From: Vibrio penaeicida
Lineage (GTDB): Bacteria > Pseudomonadota > Gammaproteobacteria > Enterobacterales > Vibrionaceae
DNA length: 64,000 nucleotides
Direction of reading: 5' to 3'
NCBI RefSeq assembly: GCF_019977755.1
Contig: NZ_AP025144.1
Location: forward strand, 806,001-870,000
Of the stretch, positions 1 through 8,799 are shown piece by piece. A program made the position numbers and the translations under genes. How positions within the stretch are numbered: the stretch's first letter is position 1; the number at the start of each line of letters is the position of its first letter. The notes under the pieces are model-generated. The model ran no database searches. It was not told where the DNA came from and saw only the letters and a list, made by a program, of their open reading frames with translations.

Positions 1-2001
1 GATGTCTTCGGGAGCGATACCTGAACGCTCTACCGCGCCCGTCACCTGCTCAACAAAATCTGCCTGAGAAAATTGAAGTGGGCTGATATTGATAGCAAGT
101 CGTTTGAAGGTACTAGGTACATTACCGCTCTCTTTCCAGTGCGCCATTTGTAAGCAGGCTTGCTCAAGTATCCAAGAGCCCATAGGGATGATCTGCCCAG
201 TCTCTTCGGCAATAGACATAAAGGTATCTGGCGGGACAGTGCCTTGAGTGGGGTGGTTCCAACGGATGAGCGCTTCAGCACCCACCAATTCCCCTTTTTT
301 ATTTACTTGGGGCTGATAGTAGAGCTCGAATTGGTTTTTGTTGAGGGCTTCATGAAGCCCTTTTTCGATAGACAAAAAAGAGTCCACTAACTTACGCATT
401 TCGGGCTCGTAAGTCTTGTAAGTGTTACTGCCCGCCGATTTTGCGCGATACAGAGCGGTATCGGCTTGTCGCAAAAGTTCTAAGGCATTGGTATCTGGGC
501 TCGGGAAAGTGGCAATGCCAACACTGATACTGCAATACAAGTGGTGTGATTCGACGACATAAGGAGAGCGAGCTAAAGATAAGACCTCCTCCGCGTGTTT
601 TTTTGCCTGATCTAAAGGGACGTTAGGCATCAAAATCGCAAACTCATCCCCCCCAATCCGAGCGAATAAATGTATCGGGTCGAGTAGCTTTTGCAAACGT
701 TCTGATACAGCTTGAAGAAGCTGATCGCCAATCGCATGTCCGAGTGAGTCGTTGATCGTTTTGAATCGGTCAAGGTCGAGGTATAGAAGTACCCCTGGTT
801 CGCTGGTGCGATAAGACTTATTTAGCGCTTCATCCAATCGGTCGAGTAGCTGTTTTCGATTCGGTAGCCCTGTCAGCCCATCAAAATACGCAAGGTTGTG
901 AATTTGTATTTCAGCCTGCTTACGGTTAGAGATATCCCTCGCTTGCACCAAAAACATCGGAGTATCATTCATAGTAAGCTCAATAGCTGTCGCTTCAACG
1001 GGAAAGGTTGTGCCGTTCTTTTTACGATGAACCGCTTCAAATAAAGAAGCTTGGCTTTCTGACGGTTGCTTCACTTTAAAACCAATGTAATCAATCGAAT
1101 AACTAACGCTAATCGTTACCGCAGGAAAGCCCACCAGCTCTTCTTTTTCGTACCCCAATAAGTCGCAAGTATTACTGTTAACGTGAGTAATTTTGCCATC
1201 TTGATTGATCAGTAAAAGCGCGTCGCTTGAGTTATCCATTATGGTACTGGCGAAATGCTCACTTTTTTCAAGTGCTTCAATGTTTTGACTTAATTGTGCT
1301 GATGCTTGCTCACGTTCATTCCACATGGTTTGGAAAGATTGGGCTAGCTGCCCTAATTCATCGTCTCTTAGTTGCCCTGGGAGCTTTTTTTGAGATTCTT
1401 GAAATTGCAAAGAACGAACCCAGTAGGTGAGATCAATAAGAGGTTTGGACAGTTTTCGATAAAAGAAAAAAAGCAGAATACTGGCTAGGAGTACATTGCG
1501 GATCATATCGAAAATGAGCAGTGATTTTGCTCTTTCTAAAAAGCCATTAGCAGATGCAATGCCGTTAACCGTAAAACTAAGCGTTCCTACAACCTGCGTT
1601 GTGCCTGGCTGGTGGAGTGAGATAGTGTAAATTTGTTCGTTGGTGAAGAGCCACTGACCAAGAGACTGATTCAATCGGCTTTCATAATGAAAAGTTCGAT
1701 GCTCTTCCGATAACACATCATTAAAGTCGTCGGTAAGTACTACATGACGCACAGCTTTATCTGTCATTATGCTGTCCGTCACTTGCTGCGCTAATAAGGG
1801 GTTAACGTGATAAGCCGCTTGGCTGGCATTGGTGTAATTTTGCTCCAGCTTCAGGTGATATTTCTCAGAAATTTTTTGACGTTCTCGGTGTAGATCCAGA
1901 ACAATTTGGTAAAAGCTAAAAAGCAGCCCCAGTGCAACAGCAACCAGAAATACAGTTTTGGTTTGACGAGTGGCAAGAGATTTTCGGGACTGACGATACA
2001 A
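1..2001 (-). CDS. Membrane PAS-GGDEF-EAL c-di-GMP signalling protein (C-terminus cut by window edge)
   Basis: The reading frame runs off the left edge, so the C-terminal part of the EAL domain is missing. It starts at a TTG (2001) preceded by AAGGA. The N-terminus has a hydrophobic segment at about residues 16-33. A probable sensor stretch and a second membrane segment follow, then a PAS region around residues 330-370. The cyclase motif RIGGDEFA is intact (DNA near 640-665), and the phosphodiesterase domain starts with the motif EALIRW. I see no RxxD inhibitory site just ahead of GGDEF, so product inhibition may be absent. Dual-domain proteins of this type make and/or degrade c-di-GMP at the inner membrane; which activity dominates cannot be read here. 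The upstream gene is a solute-binding protein on the same strand 52 bp away, so co-transcription and periplasmic ligand sensing are plausible. Confidence 0.9.
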   Translation of the reverse strand, partial: MYRQSRKSLATRQTKTVFLVAVALGLLFSFYQIVLDLHRERQKISEKYHLKLEQNYTNASQAAYHVNPLLAQQVTDSIMTDKAVRHVVLTDDFNDVLSEEHRTFHYESRLNQSLGQWLFTNEQIYTISLHQPGTTQVVGTLSFTVNGIASANGFLERAKSLLIFDMIRNVLLASILLFFFYRKLSKPLIDLTYWVRSLQFQESQKKLPGQLRDDELGQLAQSFQTMWNEREQASAQLSQNIEALEKSEHFASTIMDNSSDALLLINQDGKITHVNSNTCDLLGYEKEELVGFPAVTISVSYSIDYIGFKVKQPSESQASLFEAVHRKKNGTTFPVEATAIELTMNDTPMFLVQARDISNRKQAEIQIHNLAYFDGLTGLPNRKQLLDRLDEALNKSYRTSEPGVLLYLDLDRFKTINDSLGHAIGDQLLQAVSERLQKLLDPIHLFARIGGDEFAILMPNVPLDQAKKHAEEVLSLARSPYVVESHHLYCSISVGIATFPSPDTNALELLRQADTALYRAKSAGSNTYKTYEPEMRKLVDSFLSIEKGLHEALNKNQFELYYQPQVNKKGELVGAEALIRWNHPTQGTVPPDTFMSIAEETGQIIPMGSWILEQACLQMAHWKESGNVPSTFKRLAINISPLQFSQADFVEQVTGAVERSGIAPEDI

Positions 2002-2053
2002 ATTTTTTTCCTTAACGTTGGTGGATCTCTATAAATAAGCGCTTAATTATTAT

Positions 2054-2761
2054 TTAATTTTTGAGCGCATTGTATATTGCAAGATCTTGATTAAACCTAG
2101 CCATAATCTCTTTTGCATTTGGTGTTCGTTTTCCTAAGCACATATGCAGCGTGATGGGTTTACTGTCTTCAAACAATACGACTTTCAGCTTATTTTGTTT
2201 GTGCGACCTTTCGGCAAAGTATTTCATACTCTCGGTTCCGCTATAAATCGCGTCGAAATCGCGCCTAAGAAGCATATCTAATGCCTGCGGAATAGAGTTT
2301 GCTTGTGCGTGGGGAATGTTATTTCTTACTAATTCGGTTTGAGTGTTCCATTTATGGATTGCAATTAGGTTGATGCCATTTAAATCGCTGATGTGTTTTG
2401 GTGGTGTACCAGTGTAGCTGTTTCGAACAATAAGACCGTTATTTATGGCATCAATTGGATCTGAGAAAAGCATATATTTAGATCTGTCATTATTTTTCGT
2501 ACAGCTCACTAGTCCTGAAATCTTACCATGCTTGACACTTTTTAATGCCCGAGACCAAGGTGGGTTGATTAAATTAATGCGGATTCCTTGCATAGCCATA
2601 ACATCGACAACAATTTTAGTGTCGTTACCTGTTATTTCGTTGTCGGCATTGATAATGGTGTAAGGAGGGTAGTGAATGGCTGCTAAAGAAATTTCTTTAG
2701 AAATAACAGGTAAAGAAAAAAACATCACGAGGAATAATACTCGAATTTTGCCATTCAACAT
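2054..2761 (-). CDS. Periplasmic amino-acid-type solute-binding protein (SBP_bac_3 family)
   Basis: 235 residues with a cleavable signal peptide (hydrophobic core at residues 7-20). The mature part begins with the pattern of family 3 solute-binding proteins (a YPPYTI segment near residue 32, then an xTGxDxxIVxDV-like stretch). No permease or ATPase gene is nearby. It lies directly upstream of, and on the same strand as, the GGDEF/EAL gene. Such lone binding proteins next to c-di-GMP enzymes often act as ligand-sensing partners rather than transport components; that is inference here. The start ATG at 2761 has an AGGA about 12 nt upstream, rather far, so the exact start is not certain. Confidence 0.8.
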   Translation of the reverse strand: MLNGKIRVLFLVMFFSLPVISKEISLAAIHYPPYTIINADNEITGNDTKIVVDVMAMQGIRINLINPPWSRALKSVKHGKISGLVSCTKNNDRSKYMLFSDPIDAINNGLIVRNSYTGTPPKHISDLNGINLIAIHKWNTQTELVRNNIPHAQANSIPQALDMLLRRDFDAIYSGTESMKYFAERSHKQNKLKVVLFEDSKPITLHMCLGKRTPNAKEIMARFNQDLAIYNALKN

Positions 2762-3538
2762 GATGCGGTTCTTCCTGATTGTTATCGAGCTGTAAAGTTT
2801 AGATTCTAGAGACTTTACAACATATGTGAATGATAAATATCACAAAAAACCTAAAACTTTTACAAAATTATCCGATTAAAGAATTTTGGCAAACTATTCA
2901 TACTAGTTAATTTTCCTGACACAAGTAATCTCATTTATTGAAAAGCTCATATTTAAGACAGCAGCATCAGATATGAGCCTCACTCTGTGGCAGTTTTCTT
3001 TCACGTTATTGCAAATTTCGCTGATTTTAATCTCATGTTTGACGAAAATATCGTGCTACTTACGAATTGTTTAAAAGTTAACCTAAATGTTCTTTTTCAA
3101 ATTTTAGTTTTTTTGCAGTTTATAAATATCGATAAATAGGGGGTATCGCAGATGTGTCTACATGATGTTCAATCACTCGCAAGCTCTCACTTCATTCCGA
3201 TTGTTGAATACAGTAAAAAGATGAATAAAAGGTTTGGTTTGTGTCAGTCGGTAAGCTTGAGGTGGTTTGAGTATAAGTACGTTCATGTGATTTCTTGCCT
3301 CTTAGCTGGTGTGCTATCGATAACCAACTGGAAAGCTGAGCGCGAATCTCATACAATTGCGCCATTTGCTCACGCCTGACGACAAGACCGATGTAATAGC
3401 CTGAATTCAAATACACAGTTTATACCTCGCATATTGTGCCTAAAGCTTGTTTTTAAACAGCGAGTTGGGCGTGTCGTGCATACCAGTTTCAATGTCATTG
3501 CAACCTTAATGCAGTGATCAATAAAGAAGATTACAACC
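2762..3538. other. Long AT-rich intergenic region between the SBP gene and prfC
   Basis: 777 bp with no gene I can support. It must hold the divergent promoters for the minus-strand SBP/GGDEF-EAL pair and for prfC. Stretches around 2820-2900 and 3060-3140 are very AT-rich. Short open frames exist on both strands near 3150-3590. They overlap each other, lack convincing ribosome binding sites and have unusual composition, so I treat them as noise. Confidence 0.6.
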
Positions 3539-5128
3539 ATGTCTAATTCTCCATTTACACAAGAAGTGTCTAAACGTAGAACCTTCGCCATTATTTCTCA
3601 CCCGGATGCGGGTAAGACCACCATTACCGAAAAAGTTCTTTTATTCGGACGCGCGATTCAATCTGCAGGTACGGTAAAAGGGCGTGGCTCTAACCAACAC
3701 GCTAAATCCGACTGGATGGAAATGGAAAAAGAGCGTGGTATCTCCGTAACCACCTCTGTGATGCAGTTTCCGTACAACGAGTCTTTGGTTAACCTTTTGG
3801 ATACTCCAGGACACGAAGATTTCTCGGAAGATACATACCGTACTTTGACCGCAGTTGATTCCTGTTTGATGGTGATTGATGCGGCAAAAGGTGTCGAGGA
3901 TCGTACTCGTAAACTTATGGAAGTAACGCGTCTGCGTGACACGCCTATCGTGACTTTCATGAACAAGCTCGACCGTGATATCCGTGATCCAATGGAATTG
4001 CTGGACGAAGTTGAAAGCGAGTTAAATATGGCTTGCGCTCCAGTTTCTTGGCCTATTGGCTGTGGTAAAGAATTCAAAGGTGTTTACCACATTCATCGTG
4101 ACGAGACGATTCTGTACTCGACTGGTCAAGGTCATACGATTCAAGACACAAACATAGTCAAAGGTTTGAATAACCCTGAACTTGACGAAGCCATTGGTGA
4201 AGAACTTGCTGAGCAATTGCGTGAAGAACTTGAATTGGTGATAGGCGCTTCCCATGAATTTGATCGTGAGTTGTTCTTAAGTGGTGAACTTACTCCTGTT
4301 TTCTTCGGTACCGCATTGGGTAACTTCGGTGTCGACCACATGTTGGATGGTTTGACCGAGTGGGCACCAGAGCCCCTATCTCGCCAAGCGAACGAGCGAG
4401 AAGTTGAAGCTAAAGAAGAAAAGTTCTCAGGCTTTGTTTTTAAAATTCAGGCAAATATGGACCCGAAACACCGCGACCGTATTGCATTCATGCGAATTGT
4501 GTCGGGAACGTACACGCAAGGCATGAAGATGAATCACGTTCGTCTTGGTAAGCAAGTCAGCATTTCTGATGCTGTTACCTTTATGGCGGGCGACCGATCT
4601 CGTGCAGAAAACGCGTACGCTGGCGACATCATTGGGTTGCACAACCATGGTACGATTCAAATTGGTGATACCTTTACACAAGGTGAAAACCTGAAGTTCT
4701 CTGGTATACCAAACTTTGCGCCAGAGTTGTTCCGTCGTATTCGATTGAAAGATCCATTGAAGCAGAAGCAGCTTCTGAAAGGGCTAGTCCAGTTATCAGA
4801 AGAAGGCGCTGTACAGGTGTTCCGTCCACTGCAAAATAACGATCTGATCGTAGGTGCTGTTGGTGTTCTTCAGTTTGATGTTGTTGTGGCTCGTTTGAAG
4901 TCGGAATACAACGTTGAAGCAATCTATGAAGGCGTTAACGTGGCAACTGCTCGTTGGGTAGAATGTGACGACGAGAAAAAACTGGATGAATTCCAGCGCA
5001 AGAACCAAACGAACCTAGCGCTAGATGGTGGTGATAACCTAAGTTACATCGCGCCAACCATGGTTAACTTAAATCTTGCGCAAGAACGTTTCCCTGAAAT
5101 TAACTTCCGCGCCACTCGCGAGCACTAA
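3539..5128 (+). CDS. prfC: Peptide chain release factor 3
   Basis: 529 residues, the usual length for RF3. RF3 is a cytoplasmic GTPase that removes RF1 or RF2 from the ribosome after peptide release. The G1 motif reads [12 protein letters not shown] near residue 22, the G3 motif DTPGHEDF near residue 88 and the G4 motif NKLD near residue 142. The HPDAGK and GHEDF forms separate RF3 from EF-G, which has HVDAGK and GHVDF. The start ATG is preceded by AAGAAG. A strong hairpin terminator follows 32 bp after the stop, so it is probably a single-gene transcript. Nothing unusual in the sequence. Confidence 0.98.
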   Translation: MSNSPFTQEVSKRRTFAIISHPDAGKTTITEKVLLFGRAIQSAGTVKGRGSNQHAKSDWMEMEKERGISVTTSVMQFPYNESLVNLLDTPGHEDFSEDTYRTLTAVDSCLMVIDAAKGVEDRTRKLMEVTRLRDTPIVTFMNKLDRDIRDPMELLDEVESELNMACAPVSWPIGCGKEFKGVYHIHRDETILYSTGQGHTIQDTNIVKGLNNPELDEAIGEELAEQLREELELVIGASHEFDRELFLSGELTPVFFGTALGNFGVDHMLDGLTEWAPEPLSRQANEREVEAKEEKFSGFVFKIQANMDPKHRDRIAFMRIVSGTYTQGMKMNHVRLGKQVSISDAVTFMAGDRSRAENAYAGDIIGLHNHGTIQIGDTFTQGENLKFSGIPNFAPELFRRIRLKDPLKQKQLLKGLVQLSEEGAVQVFRPLQNNDLIVGAVGVLQFDVVVARLKSEYNVEAIYEGVNVATARWVECDDEKKLDEFQRKNQTNLALDGGDNLSYIAPTMVNLNLAQERFPEINFRATREH

Positions 5129-5160
5129 TCGTTCAGATAAGCAGTTCTCAGAAACCCATT

Positions 5161-5190
5161 AAAAACGTCGCCTGTTTGGCGACGTTTTTA
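5161..5190 (+). terminator. Rho-independent terminator of prfC
   Basis: A perfect 12-bp stem (AAAAACGTCGCC with GGCGACGTTTTT) encloses a 5-nt TGTTT loop and ends in a T run. It lies 32 bp after the prfC stop. Confidence 0.93.
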
Positions 5191-5275
5191 TTTGAGAAAC
5201 ACACAAATGGGATAATTAATCCAAGAAGACGATTTTCATCAAGATTTTCAATCAGGCTCCATCACTGCTATTAAG

Positions 5276-6163
5276 CTAATGACCTTGGTAGTATTTCTCC
5301 AGCGCGTCTCTGGTCATCTCTAATGACACCTTGGCGTCTTTTCCTCGACGGAACATCAAGGCGAGATAAAGCAAATCAATGAGGTATAACTGGCAAGCTC
5401 GCCCTTCCAGAAAATCGCCATAAAGAGGGACTTGCCTTGGGTTGTGATTGTGCCAAGTGAGCAGTGTATGATCTGCGCTTTGCCCCACTTTAGAGTCTTT
5501 CAAGCTGGTGATGGCAATGGTATTTGCCCCATTGATTTTAGCCTGAGTTAATGCCTTTGCGACGGTGTCAGTTTCGCCTGTATGGGAAATGCCGATCATC
5601 ACGGCATCCGATGGCAAAGTAGAGGCAACAATGGTTTGGGTATATCCATCGCAATAGCTGGTGGCATCAATCCCTATTTTTAGCAGTAAATGCACAGCTT
5701 CATCACAAATCTCAGCCGCTCCACCAACACCGACGAGTACCACTTTACTGGCATTGTGAATGGCATCAACAGCTTGTTCTAGATTGCCGTAGTCGAGGTT
5801 TTTTTGGGTCATCCCTAAACCATTAATCAATGCGTTCATCAGCTTTTGGCTTAACACCACTAATGAGTCTTTTTCTGATAGCTCGCTAGGAATGTTGGGA
5901 ATGGTATTTTCTTCCGCAATACTGCTTGCTGCCGCCATGGAAAGTTTTAGATCAGAATACCCTGCGTAGCCTATAGAACGAGTGAATCGACTGATGGTTG
6001 CTTCGCTAATTTCTAGCTTGTCTGCGAACTCGGTGATCGAATAATTCAGCCGCTTTCCTAAGTGGCTCAAAATGAAATCTGCGACCAATCTTTCTGATTT
6101 ACGCAGTTTCTCGTAATTTGAGTGGATTCTTTCTACCAGCTCTGTGCCTGCCTGTTTGTCCAT
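5276..6163 (-). CDS. MurR/RpiR family transcriptional regulator with SIS domain
   Basis: 295 residues. An N-terminal RpiR-type helix-turn-helix (residues about 10-75, with the ITEFADKLEISEATISRF segment) is followed by a sugar isomerase (SIS) domain at about residues 125-265, including the GISHTGET phosphosugar-binding loop. Members of this family sense a sugar phosphate through the SIS domain and repress or activate neighbouring catabolic genes. The gene is divergent from the E1/E2-aldolase-ABC-kinase operon, so it is almost certainly the local regulator. The inducer is probably a phosphorylated intermediate made by one of the two FGGY kinases; that is inference. Confidence 0.93.
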   Translation of the reverse strand: MDKQAGTELVERIHSNYEKLRKSERLVADFILSHLGKRLNYSITEFADKLEISEATISRFTRSIGYAGYSDLKLSMAAASSIAEENTIPNIPSELSEKDSLVVLSQKLMNALINGLGMTQKNLDYGNLEQAVDAIHNASKVVLVGVGGAAEICDEAVHLLLKIGIDATSYCDGYTQTIVASTLPSDAVMIGISHTGETDTVAKALTQAKINGANTIAITSLKDSKVGQSADHTLLTWHNHNPRQVPLYGDFLEGRACQLYLIDLLYLALMFRRGKDAKVSLEMTRDALEKYYQGH

Positions 6164-6611
6164 TTTATATCATCTCATTCCGTCATTGGGCGAAGGGCTC
6201 TCGATCTTTCGAATAATCGTTAACTTTGAAAGGTCAATCACTCCCATAAACACAAAAAATAAAAATGTAAGTAATTTTTAACATCAATAATCCTATGTAA
6301 CTTCTAGTAAGTCAATTTTCAATATCACAGCATTAGAAAGTTAATTAGTAAAATAATTTTCACAAAGTGTGACCTTTCTCTAATCTGTCTATTTAAGTTT
6401 ATTGTTATCAATTATTTATGCGCTTGATTCTGTGTGTCTGCCGGATGTCCTGATTCTATTTAATACAAGTAAATTGCTTGTATTTCATACGTTTTGATTG
6501 GTTTTAAGGTTTATTATTGATATGTGTAAAATTATTTACATTTAAAATTGTACGATTTATAGTCAATTCCATATCGAGAAAACGACACGGAAAATAAGTT
6601 TAGGTAACGAA
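6164..6611. promoter_or_regulatory. Divergent control region between the RpiR regulator and the catabolic operon
   Basis: 448 bp, strongly AT-rich, with no gene. It contains a perfect inverted repeat at 6525-6540, a second short palindrome TCACA-AAG-TGTGA at 6360-6372, and an imperfect TGTAAG/TTTTTA element near 6266-6281 that partly resembles the 6525 repeat. These are candidate operators for the neighbouring RpiR regulator. I do not see a canonical CRP site (TGTGA-N6-TCACA) here. Confidence 0.6.
6525..6540. promoter_or_regulatory. Candidate RpiR-family operator (perfect 6-4-6 inverted repeat)
   Basis: TGTAAAATTATTTACA, 72 bp upstream of the E1 alpha start codon. The TGTA...TACA ends resemble operators known for RpiR-family regulators such as HexR (TGTAATTAAATTACA). 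The link to this regulator rests on position and likeness only. Confidence 0.55.
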
Positions 6612-7604
6612 ATGGACGCGAAGAAAATACAGGTAGATACGCAGGTCTCCAGTGAGACGTTGAAAAAAATTTTCACAAGCTGCTACAAAACGCGGTTATT
6701 TGAAACTGAGGGGGTCAAGCTGTACCGCCAAGGTCATGTTAGAGGGTATTTTCACCCATACCTTGGGCAAGAAGGTATTGCGGCTGGTGCGTGTGCTGCA
6801 GCGATCCCAAATAAAGATTACATATCTTCCACCCATAGAGGGCATGGTCACTGCATCTCATGGGGAGCCGATGTTAAGCGTATGCTCGCTGAACTTTTGC
6901 AAAAGAAAGAAGGATACTGCAAAGGGTTCGGTGGCTCGATGCACATTGCGGATATTCAATCCAACAATCTAGGAGCCAATGGGATCGTAGGGGCAGGTAC
7001 CCCGATCGGAGTTGGCAGTGCGTTAGCTAATCAAGTGAAGGGTAGCGATGCGGTCACTATTATTTTTACGTCCGACGGTGGCGTAAATAACGGGACGTTT
7101 TTGGAAGCATTAAACCTTGCCGCCATTTGGAACCTCAATATCGTTCTGATTATTGAGAACAACCAATACGCAGTGTCAACGCCAATTGAAGATTCCACAC
7201 GACAAACGGATCTGTATCGCCGAGGTGAAAGCATTGGTGTTCCTAGCTATGCAGTGGACGGTAATGATCCTCTGGCTGTCTACACATTGGTCTCGGAGGC
7301 ATGCGAAATATGTCGCTCCGGAAAAGGACCTGTGTTGATAGAAGCTAAAACTTATCGCCACTCTGGTCACCATGTAAATGACCCTGGTAACTATATGCCT
7401 GAAAGCAAACTTCAATATTACAAAGACAAAGACCCCGTGACTTCTGCTCGCAACAACTTAAAAGATTTAGGGGGGTACTCAGAAGAACAAGTTGCCTCCT
7501 TGGAAGCTGAGATTGAATCGGAATTGGAAGAAGCGTTGTCATTTGCTTTAGCGGGAACGCAAGTCTCGGTGGATGAGTTTGAACAGACCATAGCCGGTTA
7601 TTAA
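6612..7604 (+). CDS. Thiamine-diphosphate-dependent dehydrogenase E1 alpha subunit (AcoA/PdhA-like)
   Basis: 330 residues, the length of two-subunit (alpha/beta) E1 enzymes such as acetoin dehydrogenase AcoA. The ThDP-binding stretch is at about residues 153-184, beginning SDGGVNNGTF and ending ENNQYAVST. The usual GDG triplet is SDG here, while the closing NN is kept. The THRGHGH and GGSMH motifs of the family are present. With the next two genes it should form an E1-E2 complex that decarboxylates a 2-oxo acid, or cleaves an acyloin, and hands an acyl group to lipoate. First gene of a long plus-strand operon with sugar transport and kinase genes, so the substrate is likely sugar-derived. The true substrate is unknown. 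Confidence 0.9.
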   Translation: MDAKKIQVDTQVSSETLKKIFTSCYKTRLFETEGVKLYRQGHVRGYFHPYLGQEGIAAGACAAAIPNKDYISSTHRGHGHCISWGADVKRMLAELLQKKEGYCKGFGGSMHIADIQSNNLGANGIVGAGTPIGVGSALANQVKGSDAVTIIFTSDGGVNNGTFLEALNLAAIWNLNIVLIIENNQYAVSTPIEDSTRQTDLYRRGESIGVPSYAVDGNDPLAVYTLVSEACEICRSGKGPVLIEAKTYRHSGHHVNDPGNYMPESKLQYYKDKDPVTSARNNLKDLGGYSEEQVASLEAEIESELEEALSFALAGTQVSVDEFEQTIAGY

Positions 7605-7649
7605 AGGAACGGACAAACCGATTTATAGGATTAAAACATCAAAGGAGAG

Positions 7650-8660
7650 ATGGTTTTGGCTAGCAGAGTAATTATGTACCGAGACGCGCTGCGCGAAGCT
7701 CTCGAAGAAGAAATGGAAAGAAACAGCGACGTGTTCATTATTGGTGAAGGCATCGCAGAACGAGGCGGTTCCTACAAAGTAACAGAGGGGCTACTTGATA
7801 AATATGGAGAGTTAAGAGTTCGCGATACCCCTATATCAGAAGCCAGCATGATAGGAGTGGGGGTGGGCGCCGCTATTTCAGGCGCAAGACCCATCGTGGA
7901 AATTCTTTACGTCGATTTTGCCATGTTGGGTATGGATCAAATTGTAAATCAGGCGGCTAAATTCCGTTTGATGACGGGGGGGGCTGGTCATGTTCCCTTT
8001 GTGCTACGAACCCAAGGTGGAGCAGGCGGTGGGGTTGCGGCACAGCATTCACAAAGCTTAGAGGCGCTGTTTTACCACATTCCTGGGTTAAGAGTTGTCA
8101 TGCCTTCAACGCCTTATGATGCAAAAGGTCTATTAAAACACGCCTTAAGACAAGCTAACCCCGTCATGTTTATTGAGCACAAACATTTATACATGGCCAA
8201 AGGCGAAGTGCCTGAAGGTGAGTACGAAATTGAGTTTGGTAGAGCTGATGTGAAGCGAGCGGGATCGGATGTCACCTTGATTGCTTGGTCGAATATGCTG
8301 CCTCGCTCTTTAGAAGTGGCAGAAGAAATGTCGAAAGAGGGCATTTCTGTCGAAGTTATTGATCCAAGGACATTAGTGCCTCTCGATGAAGAAACCATCA
8401 TCAATTCAGTGAAGAAAACGAACAGAGTCATCATTGTGCAAGAGGCTGTGCGCCGAGGCGGTGTGGCGTCAGATATATGCTCCATCATCCAAGATAATGT
8501 CTTTTATCACCTTGATGCGCCCATTGAAATTGTGGCTGGGCTTAATACGCCAATTCCATTCAACCTTGAGTTGGAAAAAGCCTCCATTCCGCAAAAAGAG
8601 CAGATTCGAGACGCCATTTTGAAGGTGGTGAACAGCACGGTTCAAAGTGAAGCGGGATAG
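7650..8660 (+). CDS. Thiamine-diphosphate-dependent dehydrogenase E1 beta subunit (AcoB/PdhB-like)
   Basis: 336 residues. Typical transketolase-like pyrimidine-binding domain: DVFIIGEGIAERGGSYKVTEGL near residue 31, the conserved RDTPISEAS near residue 58, the GGAGGGVAAQHSQSLEA loop near residue 123, and a C-terminal transketolase domain ending in the APIEIVAGLNTPIPF segment. It completes the heterotetrameric E1 with the gene 45 bp upstream. AAGGAG sits only 2 nt ahead of ATG 7650. A TTG at 7656 has better spacing (8 nt), so the protein may start two codons later. Confidence 0.92.
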   Translation: MVLASRVIMYRDALREALEEEMERNSDVFIIGEGIAERGGSYKVTEGLLDKYGELRVRDTPISEASMIGVGVGAAISGARPIVEILYVDFAMLGMDQIVNQAAKFRLMTGGAGHVPFVLRTQGGAGGGVAAQHSQSLEALFYHIPGLRVVMPSTPYDAKGLLKHALRQANPVMFIEHKHLYMAKGEVPEGEYEIEFGRADVKRAGSDVTLIAWSNMLPRSLEVAEEMSKEGISVEVIDPRTLVPLDEETIINSVKKTNRVIIVQEAVRRGGVASDICSIIQDNVFYHLDAPIEIVAGLNTPIPFNLELEKASIPQKEQIRDAILKVVNSTVQSEAG

Positions 8661-8799
8661 AAAGAGCGTTTAGCCCTATGTAGAGCGCTCAAATTTACAA
8701 CACGAAGAGCGATTAGCTTAACAAAACGCAAAACGATCAGTTTAACGCTATGCAGAACGACAAATAGCAAAGCAAACGAGTGAACAGGGAAGTGAAATT
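8661..8799. repeat. Degenerate short repeats between E1 beta and E2
   Basis: This 139-bp spacer is long for an operon and is built of related units. One copy contains TTTAGCCCTATGTAGAGCG (8690 region) and another TTTAACGCTATGCAGAACG (near 8741-8759), with a shorter GAGCGATTAGCTTAAC between them. The units differ at several positions. No open frame or terminator is visible. It could be a decayed duplication or an mRNA processing spacer. Confidence 0.45.

Noticed and set aside
3152..3591. Small overlapping open frames on both strands before prfC
   Set aside because: They overlap each other, have no convincing ribosome binding site and no recognisable protein features. The region is better read as a promoter and leader.
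6360..6372. TCACA-AAG-TGTGA as a CRP site
   Set aside because: The half-sites are in the reverse order and spaced by 3, not TGTGA-N6-TCACA. It is kept only as a palindrome of unknown role.
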